64,000 bases of DNA from Isochrysis galbana (taxonomy: Eukaryota > Haptophyta > Isochrysidales > Isochrysidaceae). A model generated the notes under the pieces. The model did not search any database, was not told the origin of the DNA, and saw nothing but the letters and a program-made list of their open reading frames with translations. Of the stretch, positions 49,148 through 61,269 are shown one piece after another (within the stretch, counting starts at the first letter, position 1; each line of letters begins with the position of its first letter). The stretch lies in assembly GCA_018136815.1 (NCBI GenBank), contig CM030938.1, positions 1,276,202 to 1,340,201 on the forward strand, given 5' to 3'. The translations under genes were made by a program, and so were the position numbers.

Positions 49148-49670
49148 CCTACTTTTATAAGTGGGGGTCAATGGGGGCCTCGCGCCCCCCTCACCCTCAC
49201 ACCATCGCGGACAACCTCCCGGGGTGGGCCCGTACAATCAACCCCAGCCCCTGCCCTCTGGCAGGGGCGGGGCAATCATCATTCTGGCCCAGACCCCTAG
49301 TGGGCGCGGGGCGCGATTCGCACTCTCACGCCCAGGCTGGGCTTGCCCTCGAGCTGACTCCCCCTCTGTCCCTGGTCGCCAGGCATACAGGAGACTCTGG
49401 GCGGCTCCCATGGCCAGCGAGGCGAGCGTGGGAGAGGCAGGGGGGGCCACGAGCTGAGCCCCAGGCTCCACTGCCCCCTGAGCTGCCCTTGCTGGCCCCC
49501 TGGGAGCCCGCCCATAGGACCCCTGAGAGCAGGCCAGGGCGCGCCGCATGGCGATGCGCCGCGGGGACGACGAAGGGAGAGAGTGGAGAGAGGGAGAGGG
49601 GGGGTTTTGCACTCCCCCCGATGGAGTGCAGTGAGAAATGGGCCCCGTTTGCGTTAGCAAACGGGTGAGG
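49148..49670 (+). mobile_element. Probable retroelement 5' end (copy H)
   Basis: A hairpin CCTACTT-TTAT-AAGTGGG (49148-49165) lies five bases before ATG at 49171, the same arrangement as copies A-D. A proline- and glycine-rich open frame of about 165 codons follows and stops at 49666, similar in composition to copy A. No 3' tail or target duplication was found, so the right boundary is approximate. Confidence 0.5.
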
Positions 49671-51044
49671 GGCGGCTGGCGACAGGAGGGAGACGAGAAG
49701 GGAGTGGCTCAATGGCGAGGAGGGTATCCCAGGTGGCGCAGGCTACTCGAAGTCGCAGTCATTTATTTCTCGAGGACCGCTCACGGCGCGAGCTGGTAAG
49801 TAAGGGCCGTTCTTCTTGGATTAGAGAGTTCCTCCCCTCCCCCCCCCCCCCCCCGGTGCTTTTTCCCGTCGCCCGACGTAGGTCGGTCCGCCTCAATGGT
49901 CAATGGGTTTTCCCTCATTTTTTAACTTGTGGGGGGTTAGAATGGGAGCCGGGGGCCTGCGAGGGGGGAGATGTGGAGGGGTGCATAGGTGTATGTATCT
50001 GCGACAGCAACATGCGTCGAGGCGTACGGGCAGGTGCGCTAAGGGTTGTCGTGTTAGTACCAGGGCTAGTGAGAGTAGTGGTACTAATGCTCAGTTATAT
50101 TATTATAGCAGCTGTCGTCGTAGTTGTAAGCGTTGGCTATGGGCTGTATCAATTCGTGCCAATGTTGCCAGCCGCCGCTCTCTGTTAGGGGCCTTATCCT
50201 TTTTGCTTATTGTCATTGCTTCTGCAAGTAGTATAAGGCAGTGGAACTTCTAATTGTTGGGTTGTGCCAAGAAAGAGCGGCAGGGGTAGCGTCGGCTGAG
50301 CGTGACGGGTCTGACTAACGAGCCCCCCCCTCCCGACCCCCGAGGGGGCTAGCGTGATTTAGTGTTAGCACTTACATCGGATTAGGCTACTTAGGGTGCG
50401 CGCCCGCGCCCGGTGCGCTGTGCGGTCAGCGGAGGGCAGCCGAGCGCACGCGGCACGCGGGCCGCTTCGCCCATGCTCAAAAGCGAAGATGAGTAATACT
50501 AGGTGCTGAGCTCCTGCGCGCATTCGCCCAAGTGCAAGATTGCTTAATGATGAATGAGGCCATGGCATTCAATATTATATTCGGGCGGACTTGAGGCAGA
50601 CTTGCGATTGTAGGGGACGGAGCGGCACAAACGGCACAAGCACGTACCAGGTGCCTGGCGGGCGCTCACGTGCAATGAATTCTAAACTATTCCGCCATTC
50701 GGCGAACGACGGTAGCTGTAGCGGTACGCGCGCACTCTTGCCAGATCGAGACGAAAATGAGGAAGCCGACACGTTTTGACACATCATCCACGGCAAGGTC
50801 TGTGGTGGCAGTCAATGGGCAAACCAAAGACCTACCTTGTCGAGAGCCTCTGAGTCGAGAAAGAGTGCGAGCAAAGTGCGCGCCGCCAACGACTTACACG
50901 AATAGGAAGAGGAGAAGATGTATCCGTTGCTCCTTTCAAATCTTTGTGCGGGAACGGACAAAGAGTGTGGACCATGTACAGCCACGTGTGGTGATGAGAT
51001 TACAAGACTTCTCAATAATGCGGGAGTAGACGTCCTCAAGGCAT
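49671..51044. other. Intergenic, nothing recognised
   Basis: A poly-C run near 49836-49854 and short AT-rich parts. No gene or repeat structure that I can support. CFAP96 ends at its right border. Confidence 0.5.
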
Positions 51045-52554
51045 CTATGGGGCCATCCCCGGCGTGTGGAAAAGGACCGACTTGACTGGCATAGATTTTG
51101 GCGTTGAGGGCGGTACGAAGGGAGCAGAAGATGCCATGGCCACCGCGAGTTCCTTCTTGTGCAGGGCTATCCGATGTGTATCGGGATCGGGCATCCACTC
51201 GGGGAACTTTTGGCAAGTGCCTTGTGGACCCGACTTAGGCCCCTTGGGCGGATAGAAGGGCGTGGCTGGTCTCTTCTCCTCTTTAGGCGGTGTGCGGTAG
51301 AGCGGCCCTGTGACCTTGTCCTCCTTGAAGACACTAGAGGCCGCCACAACCTGCACATTTACATTATCGAAATAGTCGATGGAGCGGCCAACCGGCTTCA
51401 TCGGCGCCCTTCCCGCCAATAACTCATGGTGCTTTCGTCTCGCCTCCTTCTCCGCTATGGTAGCCTCATCGTATTTGCCGCCAGAGTGGGTATATTCCTG
51501 TAAGCCAGAATTCCGAGCGTGTAGCAAATATGAGAGGAACGCCAAATGCACGATTGCGAAACGCGTGGGCCACACGGCGTCTGCCAGCTACTGCCTCACT
51601 GATTGAGATGCGCCTCACATATGTTCTTGAGCCGCACCACATGGCGGATGTGTGCCGCCCAAAGGGGAGGTGCGACGCAGGGCAATGAGAAGCGTGCCTC
51701 GTACCTTGCCCTTCATTGGCCTCTTTGGATCCTCTTTGGGCGCAGGTGGTCCAAAGGTGATACCCGGTGTATTGCCCCAGCCCTTTTTGGCTGGGGTTGT
51801 AGTGAAGGGCCTTGGTTGCGGCTCGATCTTCGCCTTGACCCCCTTTTCACGAGGTGTGCTCTCAGGCATGTATGGAAAATGGGGCCCGAAAAGCGGTTTT
51901 GCCAAGTCCTTCTTCGGGGTGCTCGGCGGCTTGAATCCTTCAGGCGTAAGATTCTTCTTCTTCGTCTCGGCAGCTCGTTGACGTTCAACCTCGAACAAAG
52001 ATGTCTGCTTCTCACCCTGCCGGTACACGGGGTGCAGCAGAGAAGAACTGAACCCTGTAGCAACCTCGCGCCAGAGCTGTGCTAGTAGACAGCCGTGGCT
52101 GCGCTCCCCACCCATGCGCTTGGCACACCTCGTACAGCCTCAGAAACTTGGATGAGATCGGCTTCCTATTGGTAGTGAACTGTGCGCCTCTGTGACGGCT
52201 GTGCACTACAATGAGCAAGACGCGAGTGTGCTCAGCACGCGTGCGACGGGGTGTGGTTCGTGGCATGCGTGACCGTGCCATCCCTTCCACTGGTAGGGTA
52301 GCAAGCGTGGTGGCACCCATCCCCCGTAGCGCAAGACAGCGGGAGAACGCGGGCCGCGTGTGGCCATGGCGAAGGAGCACGCGGTGCAAAGAGCCAAACA
52401 GAGAGACCCGCAGCAGCCGCGGGAGGTGCAGCCTACCCGGCTCCTTACGGTCTTGGTACGGGTCACCCGTCCCCATGAACACGGGACTGAAGAGGCCAAA
52501 CGTTTGCTGGTTCCTCGCATACCGCTTGAGGTCCGCCTTGATCTTGTCGGCCAT
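51045..52554 (-). CDS. CFAP96: Cilia- and flagella-associated protein 96 (C4orf47-like)
   Basis: Four minus-strand exons, 52554-52449, 52187-52129, 52064-51705 and 51497-51045, join in consistent phase to 325 residues (human 309). Exon 1 carries FGLFSPVFMGTGDPY (human GLFSEMEYITVGDKY). Exon 3 carries ERQRAAETKKKNL and FTTTPAKKGWGNTPGITFG (human NLYTNPGKKGTGYGYANITIG). Exon 4 carries EYTHSGGKYDEA, HHELLAGRAPMK, YFDNVNV, and near the end PFVPPSTPKSMPVKSV (human IFHPPSGPKSRPVESI). CFAP96 is a microtubule-associated ciliary/centrosomal protein, so the organism should build flagella. Exons 1, 3 and 4 are secure; the 59-base exon 2 and the start of exon 3 rest on phase and modest similarity. The last nine residues may be replaced by a further exon. 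Confidence 0.88.
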
Positions 52555-53862
52555 CGGCAGCTCCGCAAGCAAGCAAGCAAGCAAGCAGGAGAGGGAGAGA
52601 GAGAGGGGGAGGGAGAGAGGGGGAGAGAGCGCGGGGAAGGGAGGGAGCGAGAGGGGTCGTGTATGGTATAGAGAGGGAGAGCGGTGGAAGCGCGGCAGCA
52701 GGAACGGAAGAGCGAGACAGATGGAGGGAGGGAGAGAGGGAGAGAGAGAAGAGGGAGGGAGGCAAGGGCCGACACCCCGCCTCTCGCCGTTTCCGTTCCT
52801 CTATCGGCTCCCCCCCCTCCTGTATTTTCAATTCACAGTCAGTTGCAGTTGGACTGCGACTCACTCTAAGAGATAGACACAAGTGCCGGCTGGTCTTCTA
52901 CTGCGTTACTGTGTTGAAATTAGTGTCGTCGCGCATCTTGCTGCGAATCCGTGTGTGTAAATGATAATGAATTCATCCTGTTTTGTATAGTGTATAGGCC
53001 GCCGTGTGCGCTCTGCTCACGCCGATGCTAGCGGTGTTTGCCGTTGCCGTCTTGCGTCTTCCGCCTTGCCGCCCTACATGTGAAAACCGTATTCACCGGT
53101 TTTCTACGGAGGCCAAATACAGTCCTGTTTTACCGGTTTTGGTGACCGGCTCCAATTTTTGGTGACCCGGGACCGCAGGCCCCGCACGAGTGGGCGTCTG
53201 AGCGCGAGCGGCGAGCGAGCGAGCAGTGGCCGGCGGCCAGGGCCGCCGGCCCGCAGCCCACGGACGAGTGCCCAGCGAGAGACTGAGACCGAGCGGCCAA
53301 GAGGGCCACAGCCTTTTCTAGACGCCGTGAGCCGTGAGGCGTGAGGGTAAGTAAGGGTCGAAGATGCGGAAGACAATGTATGTGGCTACCTCTTTGAGGG
53401 AGGACCGAATGGCGCTCGTGTGATGAATTTTTTAAAGTTCTCGTCCATCTTTCTTATGATCCATTGCAATCGCTTGAGTACTACATCATACATCATCAGC
53501 CGCCATTCCATTTATAGACATGATTGAGCACTGTGAGGTGGGTGGTGGGTGCCTTTGCTCAAATACTAGAAGATTTTTTTGTACCGGGAGCGGCGCATCG
53601 CGTATTTGGAAACGAGGGGTACCAAATGAAGGCAAACGACTTAGTGCTTAGTGCGCTGACGTACAGGAGCCACGTAACCGACATCCCATCTCGGTCAAGA
53701 TCCGGGAGATGCTGTGCGCGCGCGCGTCATTCAAAAAGGCCAATGACGAATTGGGATGGCCCATAGGGCCTGAGGGCAATGAGGAAGGAGGAAGGAGGCA
53801 GACCGGCGGCAGGCGCGGCGGAGGAGACGACTTCGGAGACGCTGACGGGCTGAGGTGCTATC
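52555..53862. other. Intergenic, GA-rich then mixed
   Basis: (GCAA)n of about six units at 52566-52587, GA-rich DNA to 52770, and an 80-codon open frame at 53524-53766 without recognisable motifs. ACCGGTTTT recurs near 53095-53145. Confidence 0.5.
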
Positions 53863-54078
53863 ATGTACAATTTTGACGGGGCCGGGTGGTGCGTGGGTGT
53901 GGTGGAGGAAGAACTCGACGATGACGGTGAAGTGGACGAGGAAACCGGGCAGCGCGCGAATTTTCTTGTGTATTATGATGTCGACGACAGCATTGTGGCT
54001 CATCACCTCGACTTGCGTAATTACAGCAGTGACACCCATCCGGGCACGCCGCGAATGTGGCACCTATTAACCAATTGA
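53863..54078 (+). CDS. Hypothetical acidic protein, Tudor-like pattern
   Basis: A 71-codon frame starting MYNFDGAGWCVGVVEEELDD and including FLVYYDVDDSIVAHHLDL. The spacing of GW.VG.V, (F/L).VYYDVDD and HHL.L..Y resembles the beta-barrel of Tudor/PWWP-like modules, which in algal genomes are often attached to transposon proteins. There is no second line of evidence: no splice sites or homologous copy in this window. It could be an exon of a larger gene that also uses the 53524-53766 frame. Confidence 0.3.
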   Translation: MYNFDGAGWCVGVVEEELDDDGEVDEETGQRANFLVYYDVDDSIVAHHLDLRNYSSDTHPGTPRMWHLLTN

Positions 54079-55297
54079 GATGTGTCCAATTGCACGCATG
54101 CTTTTTTTAAAACATTCATATGGTACCTCTTTCAAAGCACAAGCAGATTTGTGCCAAGCCCCCCCCCCTCCCCGGCGTGCCATGGACCATGGACTCAGTC
54201 CCATCCCGCAAGACGCCCTCCGGTTTGAACCGATCGCATTCCTGAACGCTTTGGAATTGGGTCAAAAGCTGCTGCATCCCTTCTAGACAGCTTCCATGCT
54301 GTACAAAACACAATTTTCCAGATTTTTATGGCATCACCTTCGCCGTTAAGGCAACTCTCGAGCAAAACGAGCACAAAAGAAATTAAAGGAAACGGTTGGA
54401 AGGGATTGGGAGCACGAAATTCCATCGGTAAAATTCTGAAAAAATATGGGCGTTCATGCCCCGGTGTGACTCGAGAGCATGGTCCAATCTGGAAGCCATG
54501 GCAGATCCGACACGTCGGACTATAGCCCGTGCCGTGCGGCCACTCTTATTCTCCTTTTCGGCGTATCGCTAGATGTCCGAATCGATCGACCGTCGCAGCC
54601 ACACCCGCCGGTTTCCCGCGAAAGTTCTCGCCGAAGTGAGCCCGGAGAATGATGGACATCGTGCCTGGCTTGAAGGCTGCACCAATCTCTGCCACCCCCA
54701 TAAGCGATCATGGGATCGCTGAGCCCCTACATCAAACGTACTCGGAGGCGCAGGGGCGCGGCTGCCAGAGTAGCCGCCCAAGAGCGACTCCAGCGACCAC
54801 GAGTGCGTGCTGAGCCGCATCCCGGTGGCCCCCCACTTTAGCATGGTCGACATGCCCCATCTCTGCGCGAGGGGTGATGTGAAAATTCCCGCCAGACCGG
54901 CCTTGCGCTCACGCCGCGCTGTGGCTCTGGCGTAGCGGAGAGGGAGAGAGAAAGGGCCCTCCCCTGGCGGAACAGCTCAGTGGCCCGTGCCACAACTTCG
55001 ATCGAAGTTGTGACCCACACCGATCCCTGTCCGTAGCCGCGGCCCGGCCGACATCTTGCTGTGGATTCTGGAGAGGGAGCCCCCGGCGTGGCTGCCAGTG
55101 CCGACGGCCCCGGCCGTCATAGGAGCGGCGGGCGGCCGTAAATAGGCCCTTTCTAACCTGGACCTACCACCTTAAGAGATAGCCTCTAGTATAATTCGTT
55201 CTACCTGGAGAGAGAGGACTTCTACATTCTACATGCATCCCCTCTTTCCGCCCGCGACGAGGACGGTCCTCGCGTCCAACTCTCTCTCGCTCTCTCT

Positions 55298-55339
<42 letters not shown>

Positions 55340-55405
55340 ACTCTTTCACACTCTTTCTTTCACTCTTTCCATCAATCTCTCTGTTTCTCCCCCCCCCCTC
55401 TCTCT

Positions 55406-55445
<40 letters not shown>

Positions 55446-55863
55446 CCCCCCCCCCCCTCTCTTCCTCTCTTCCCCCCCTCTCTTCTCTCCCCCCCCCTCT
55501 TCTCTTCCCCTCCCTCCCTCTCATCCCTCCTTTTTTCCTCTCCTTCTTTCTCTCTACCCCGTACCCTTATCTCATACCCCTCTCACCCGACCGACCACGT
55601 GAGAAGAGAGAAGGAGGGAGAGGAGAGAGTGTGTGGCGGCGAACAGAAGAACACCTCGAACGAGACTGGAAAGCATCTCCGAGAGAGAGAAAGAAAAGCC
55701 GCCGCGAGAGAGATAAAACAGAGAGCGGCTTGCCGCATCCATATCGAGAGGAGGCGCCGCCCCCACCTCTCCCTCTCTCTCTTCTTCCCCCTTCCCGCCT
55801 CCCCAACCCCCCCCCTCCCCCCTCCCCCCCTCCCCCACCCTCTTCTTCCTCTCACGCCTCTCG
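54079..55863. other. Intergenic, CT-rich leader at right end
   Basis: 54079-55200 shows no recognisable gene. 55265-55580 is a CT-rich tract with C runs, and 55600-55863 is the purine-then-C-rich leader of the next gene. Confidence 0.5.
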
Positions 55864-56891
55864 ATGGCGAAATCGATCCGTTCCAAAGTCAAGAAGCGCC
55901 TGCGCTCCGTCAAGCGCTCTGTGATCAAGAAGCAGAAGCTCGACCCCAGCTCCAAGCTTGGAGAGGGAGGGGCCAGGGCGGCAGAGAAGCTCAAGGAGGC
56001 TGTCACAGGATACATCAAACCAAGTGAGCAAGAGAGAGGGGGTACCGGGCGGGGAGGGGGGCGGGAGAAGGAGGGAGAGTTCGTAGCCACAGGAGAGCGA
56101 GAGGGAAAGCTTGACCTGTCTGGGGATGAGTGCTGACGTGGAAATCGAGGAGAGGCTGGGGAGGGAGGAAGGGAGAGGGGATGGAATGCCCGGGAGTCGG
56201 GATGGAGGAGGCGCGGAAGGGTCAAAGAGGCAGCGCCACTGGGGGTATCAAGCCTTGCCAGAGCCAGGGCAAGCGGCTCAGAACCAGCTATATCCATTTT
56301 AGAGTGAGGTACCGATGAGAGATGGTAAGGCAGACCTTTGACTAGGTTGTGCCCGGATGCATGAGAGAACTCAAGCCAGCTGCCGCGAAGGGTGGGGGTG
56401 GGAGTGGGAGTGGTAAAGGCAAGAAAGCTCAAGGAGGCAACGAGGTGGTGCAAAGTCTTGTCTATGAGATCATCTTTTTATCCACTCGCTTCTGAACCCG
56501 TTCTCGTACCACTCCGCTCACCCTCTGCTGTGTTTCCCTCTGCTGCGCAGCCAAGATTGTGAAAAACGCCTTTAGGTATGACGACGAGGAGGCCGAGATT
56601 CCACAGCACAATTGGCGGCAGGGGCCCGACTTTCGCGCCGCACGAGTCGGTTTCGAGGCAGGGTATGCGGTTTGGGGGTCAAACAGGCCAAAGGTGGGGA
56701 GGTTTGGAGGGGATGCTCCATCGGCGCGGGTTGAGGACCCGGTTGCGGACCCTTTGCAAGATAGGGGCGCTGCCCGCCTGCTGCGCGAGACCGAGCAGCT
56801 GGTCCCGATGATGTCGTCCAAGAAACTGAAGAAGAGGCTGAAGGCGAAGGCGAAGAATGGGCCAGATCACAACGTCTTTCGGTGGACGTGA
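55864..56891 (+). CDS. DUF2423/LLPH-like small nucleolar protein
   Basis: Two exons, 55864-56023 and 56551-56891 (donor GTGAGC, acceptor CAG, phase 1), give 166 residues. The N-terminus MAKSIRSKVKKRLRSVKR is the signature of the DUF2423/LLPH family (MAKS.RSK.KR..R..KR), nucleolar proteins linked to ribosome biogenesis. The C-terminus has the basic SSKKLKKRLKAKAK close to the end, as LLPH has (QRKRLKAKR). The middle (YDDEEAEIPQHNW, then a Gly/Arg-rich stretch) is lineage-specific. In-frame basic clusters should act as nuclear/nucleolar signals. The start codon follows a C/T-rich leader. The intron is 527 bp. Confidence 0.75.
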
Positions 56892-57473
56892 GGACAAGCC
56901 AAGGTGGTGACATGGATGTTGCGCCTTGCTCCGTCGCACACGCGCGGTGTGCGCGGGACTTGTTTTATGGTGGGACGCATGGACAGGTGATGTCGTAGTG
57001 AGATTTCTACAAGGAAAAGGGCCCTGCGATGGTACTATGTGTTCCGTCGCCTGCTTCTCTGAAGAACGCGTGCCACTCCCACCATAGCATTCGCGCTCCA
57101 ATGCATACATTCATCCATCTAGTGGCATAGCCCAAGAAATGGAGTTTGGAGTGAAAGTGCGCGTCGTGCATCGCCTGTGCTACCGCACGTGTACGCCTCA
57201 TGCATCCCCGAGCCCCCATGATAATCAGCTAAAAGGCGAACTAGAGGAAAAGAAAATATACGTTATGGCATCAGCATATGTAGGACACCTCGTGATACGT
57301 GACAACAACAATTATCGTTCAACTTTCAAAAGATAGGTTGTCTCATCCGCGAATCGCGACACCTACGATATCTATCTCTCGTCTTTGCGTCGCTTTGTTC
57401 GTCATGATTCGGAATCGTACGTCGTCCGTCGTCTCGTAACATCTTAAACGCCTTCCGGTGAGTCGACGCTCAC
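56892..57473. other. Intergenic between convergent genes
   Basis: No feature seen. It separates the ends of the DUF2423 gene (plus) and the RS/RD protein (minus). Confidence 0.5.
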
Positions 57474-60400
57474 TCATTGCCCCAACATTTGGCGGCATTT
57501 GGCGAGCATCGGGTGGGGGTCTGGCATGGTGCCACGTGGACACCCAGCTGTGGCCCCATTGCTGAGTCCTAATGCCTCCGCTGCGCGGCAGATGTATTCA
57601 CGCAATTCCTCTTCAGAGAGCAAGAGTTTTTTTTCGCAATTCGCTTCGGGCTGAGAGGAGAGGCGAGGACTAGAATCGGTACTTTGCAAGAAGAATTCCC
57701 ATGGCTTTGGTTCCGTCGGGACTTGCACACTGCGATCGGTGGTTGGAGCTTGCTCCCGTTTGCGACTCCCACAAACGTGTGCCTACAAACAATAGGAATG
57801 AGTAAAGGGCTACGTCAGGAAAGGCACGACCGCTGCCCCTGACCCCACTGCAGCGTAGCAGTGCCGCCTCCAAGCGGACTTAACTCCTCCTTCGGGAAGC
57901 GGGCGGCAACGGGGCATGAATTGCGCTCTTCGCCTATCACGCATTACCCTCGCGGTTTATAGACTATACAAGGAAGTCAACCAGGAATGGCGCTCACCCG
58001 ATCAATGTTCATGGCGACACGACCACCTTCGAGAAGGCTAGGGAGTGGAATCCGTGCAAGGAACGCTGGCATGCGGTTCAGCGTCCTCTCGATTGCAGGG
58101 CGGTCGAAGCCCGTTGGTGGTGGAGGGGCCACTGGCGGCGGCGGCGGCGGCTGCGCCCGGAAGCCCTGCGCTCGGCTCGCGGGTACGCGGCCATCGTCGT
58201 GCATCGGCCGAGCACTCTTTACTTCTCTCAAATCCTGGCCGCCGGCTTCCTCGCCTGAGCTGTGGCCTCGGCCCGGGCCGTTTTCGTGGGTGGGACGAAC
58301 TGATGTGGCATCAACAGGCCGTGCTGCCTTTGCCGGCCGCTCGCTCGTTGCCGAGTCATCACCGCGACGTTTTGCACCCGCGTCCTTCTCACCATCACCA
58401 TGTCCCACCCGAGCGCCAGCCGGATGGTGAGCACCAAAGCCTCGCTCCGTGTCAGGGGATTTGCCTTCGCTGCCACCACGTGGCTTGTCTGCATCAGGCG
58501 CGGCACGTACGCACCTGTCGCGGTTGCACGCCTCGAGATCGTCTTTGGACCCTCCCCCAACGACAATCTCCACTTGTCGCTTGCCATTGTAGGCGCCTTT
58601 CTCCCAACTGCCGTCATCGCGAGCGCGGCTGTCTTCGCTCTGGTCTTTCCCTTGGCGATCGCGATCCCGTCCGCCACCGCCCTGGGCATTTATATGCAGG
58701 TCTTTGATCGTCTCGGCATTTCTTCTCTCATCCCTGCCGCTGTCATGCTTGGAGCGGTCCTCATTGGCTGTGTCCTTGTCTCGCTCACCGTCCCTATCTC
58801 TGTTGCGGCCTAGGTCGCGTTCGGTGCGACCATCGGAATCCCTCGGGCGGGTATCCTTCCTCTTGTCTTTGACGAACTCCTTATCCTGCTCACGGCTACG
58901 GTGCTGGCTGTGGTCATGTTTACGGTCTCGGCTGCGGTCTCGGCTGCTTTCACGCTTTGGGTCTCGGCTACGGTTGCGGCTATGATCGCGCTTGTGGTCT
59001 CGGCTGCGGTCGTGCTTGCGGTCGCGGCTGCGGTCGCGGCTGCGGTCGCGCTTGGGTTCTCGGCTGCGATCCCGGCTGCGGTCGCGCTTGGGCTCTCGGC
59101 TGCGGTCGCGGCTGTGGTCGCGCTTGTGGTCGCGGCTGCGGTCGTACTTGCGGTCGCGGCTGCGGTCGCGCTTGGGTTCTCGGCTGCGATCCCGGCTGCG
59201 GTCGCGCTTGGGGTCTCGGCTGCGGTCGCGGCTATGGTCGCGCTTGTGGTCGCGGCTGCGGTCGTACTTGCGGTCGAGGCTGCGGTCCCGGCTGCGGTCG
59301 CGCTTGGGGTCTCGGCTGCGATCCCGGCTGCGGTCGCGCTTGGGGTCTCGGCTGCTGTCGCGACTATAGTCGCGCTTGTGGTCCCGGCTGTGGTCATGCT
59401 TGTGGTCACGGCTGCGGTCGCGCTTATGGTCATGGACGCACTCGCGGCTGCGACTGCGGCCGCGCTTCTCATCCAAGCTGTCTCTTCTTTTGCTTTCTCG
59501 GCCCTTATCGCGGTCTCGGTGTGCCTCTCTGTCCCTGCTGCGGTCTCGGCTGCTGTTGTGCTTGTCATCGCGACTGCTATGCTTGCTGTCGCCTCTGGGG
59601 CCCGCGCGGTAGCGTTCCTGGTCTCGCTCGCTCCTCGAATTGCGTATACGTTCTGGACTGTCGCGCCGATCGCTCTCCTTGTCGATGCGCCGATCGTTCT
59701 CATAGCGGCTCGTCTTGTCGTCGTCACGGTCCTTACCTAATCGGTTATGTCCGCTGCCATCTCGCTTTTCTTTGCTGTGGCTGCGGCGGCCCTTGTCACG
59801 GCCATCACGCCGCTCGTCGTGCCGCCGAGCACGATCACGCCGGTCCGACTTGGAGACGTTGCGCTCGTCATCCAAGTCACGCCGATCCTTCTTGCGCCTC
59901 CTCTCACTGGGCGAGGACGAGCGGTCACGGCGGTGCCCGGAGAGCTTGTCTTTCCGCCGTCTTTGCTCGCCATGCTTCTCAATCCTCTCTCCGCGGCCTT
60001 GCGGCAGCCCTTTGCCATCCTCTGTTTGGTGGTGGGCACTCGGCTGCCGCTCACCGTCCTGCACAATACCCCTGCGCCCCGAGGACGTTGGTGCGACCGA
60101 GTCCGACAAAGATGAGCCTGACGTCTTGCCAGCGTGTCCCTCTGCACCTACCCCTGCTTCGCCTCCCCCCACCATATCCCCTGCACTGTCTCCCTCCCGC
60201 TGCATTCCTCCCGCCTGCTCCCCCCCTCCTTTGCCGCCCTTCCCGTGCTCTCTCTTCCTTGTCTTTTCTTCACCCTTGCCCACGTCTGCCCTCTCCCTCC
60301 CTCCCTCCCTCCCTCCCTCCCTCTCTCCTTCTCTCTCTCTCCCTTCCTCCTCCTCCCTCCCCCCCCCCTCTCCCCCCCCTCTCTCCCTCTCTCTCTCCCT

Positions 60401-60530
60401 TCTCCTCTCCCTCCCTCTCCTCTTCCCCGTCTCTCCCCTCTCCCGCTTCCTTCTGCATGGCACGCGGCTCGTCACACGTCGGCTGAGACGAGGACAGGTC
60501 GTCCTCAAAGTCCACCTCCTCGCACTCCAT
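57474..60530 (-). CDS. RS/RD-repeat protein, probably splicing-related
   Basis: The main frame (60508-57977) is dominated from about residue 160 to 560 by Arg-Asp/Ser dipeptides: 8- and 12-residue repeats of the type RDRSRDPK(R) and DRSRDHK. A less repetitive C-terminal part follows and ends AIERTLNRMPAFLARIPLPSL. RD/RS domains of this kind are found in SR-type splicing regulators and U1-70K/RBM25-like proteins; no RRM is visible here. The likely start is ATG at 60530 in another frame (MECEEVDFEDDLSSSQ), needing a splice into the main frame through purine-rich DNA. CGG|GTGAGC at 57990 is a good donor, and a further exon (VPTEPKPWEFFLQS...LSEEELREYICRAAEAL, stop at 57474) probably completes the protein. 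Exact joins are unresolved. Confidence 0.6.
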
Positions 60531-61243
60531 CTCTCTCCCTCCCTCCCTCTCTCTCTCTCTCCCGTCTCTCTCTCTCTCTCTCATAACTCTCTCTCTCCCT
60601 CTTTCTCTCATTCTCCTCTCTCCCCCTCACATCTCTTCTTTAACCCCCCCCCCCCCCCTCCCCCTTCGCAGCTGATGCTGTCGGCGACGCACACACCACT
60701 CGCTATTATTCTCCCGAGGAGAGCAGAACATCGTATTTTACAAAAGAAAGAAAATGAAGCATACACAGAGTAGAAGAATAGAATAGCGGAGAACGCGGCT
60801 ACTACTACTACTTACCACTACTACATTAATACTACTTTACTACGCACACCATGAGTGGAAATGGGCGCACCACTAGAAGATCCTTTCAAAGAGGTGCTAT
60901 CCTGCTGCCCTCATTGCGCGCACCACCTATCACCTATGCCATGCTCCATGCTCTCCTCCGTGCCACTGCCCTGCTACCTAGGCACCCAAGTTCAGGTTCC
61001 TCAAGGCGGAATCCCTGGGTTGGCCTTGCGCACTGCTAGGGCGGTCAAACAGTGGCTTTTCAAACATTAGTACGGGCTGGGCTGCATTTTTTGACCGTGG
61101 CGCGATGCCCAATCAAAAACCTCCAGGGTGGGGGCCACCTGCCACTACGTACCACTACCGCCACTACGAAAAAAATCTTCGCCGCCAAGAAATGGAAATG
61201 GAAATGGGTGCGGGGGCGCGCCGGCGCCGGCGCGCTCCAGGGC
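60531..61243. other. Intergenic
   Basis: CT tracts to 60660, then mixed DNA. Short frames only. Confidence 0.5.
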
Positions 61244-61263
61244 AACTGACTATAAAGTTAGTT
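61244..61263 (-). repeat. Isolated retroelement 5' hairpin (copy G)
   Basis: On the minus strand AACTAACT-TTAT-AGTCAGTT is followed by GCCCTGGAGCGCGCC, where copies B and D have ATGGAGCGCGCC. The start codon is thus mutated to CTG. The element body to the left is short and may end at a T run near 61170. Confidence 0.6.
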
Positions 61264-61269
61264 GTGAAG

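Noticed and set aside
50950-51150. LRTALNAKIYAS in another frame near the CFAP96 end, resembling the human C-terminus
   Set aside because: The annotated frame already aligns better here (PPSTPKSMPVKSV); the second similarity is in an overlapping frame and must be chance.
58901-60486. Long Val/Ala-rich and Cys/Gly/Arg-rich open frames on the plus strand
   Set aside because: They are antisense readings of the RD/RS repeat codons and have no independent protein-like features.
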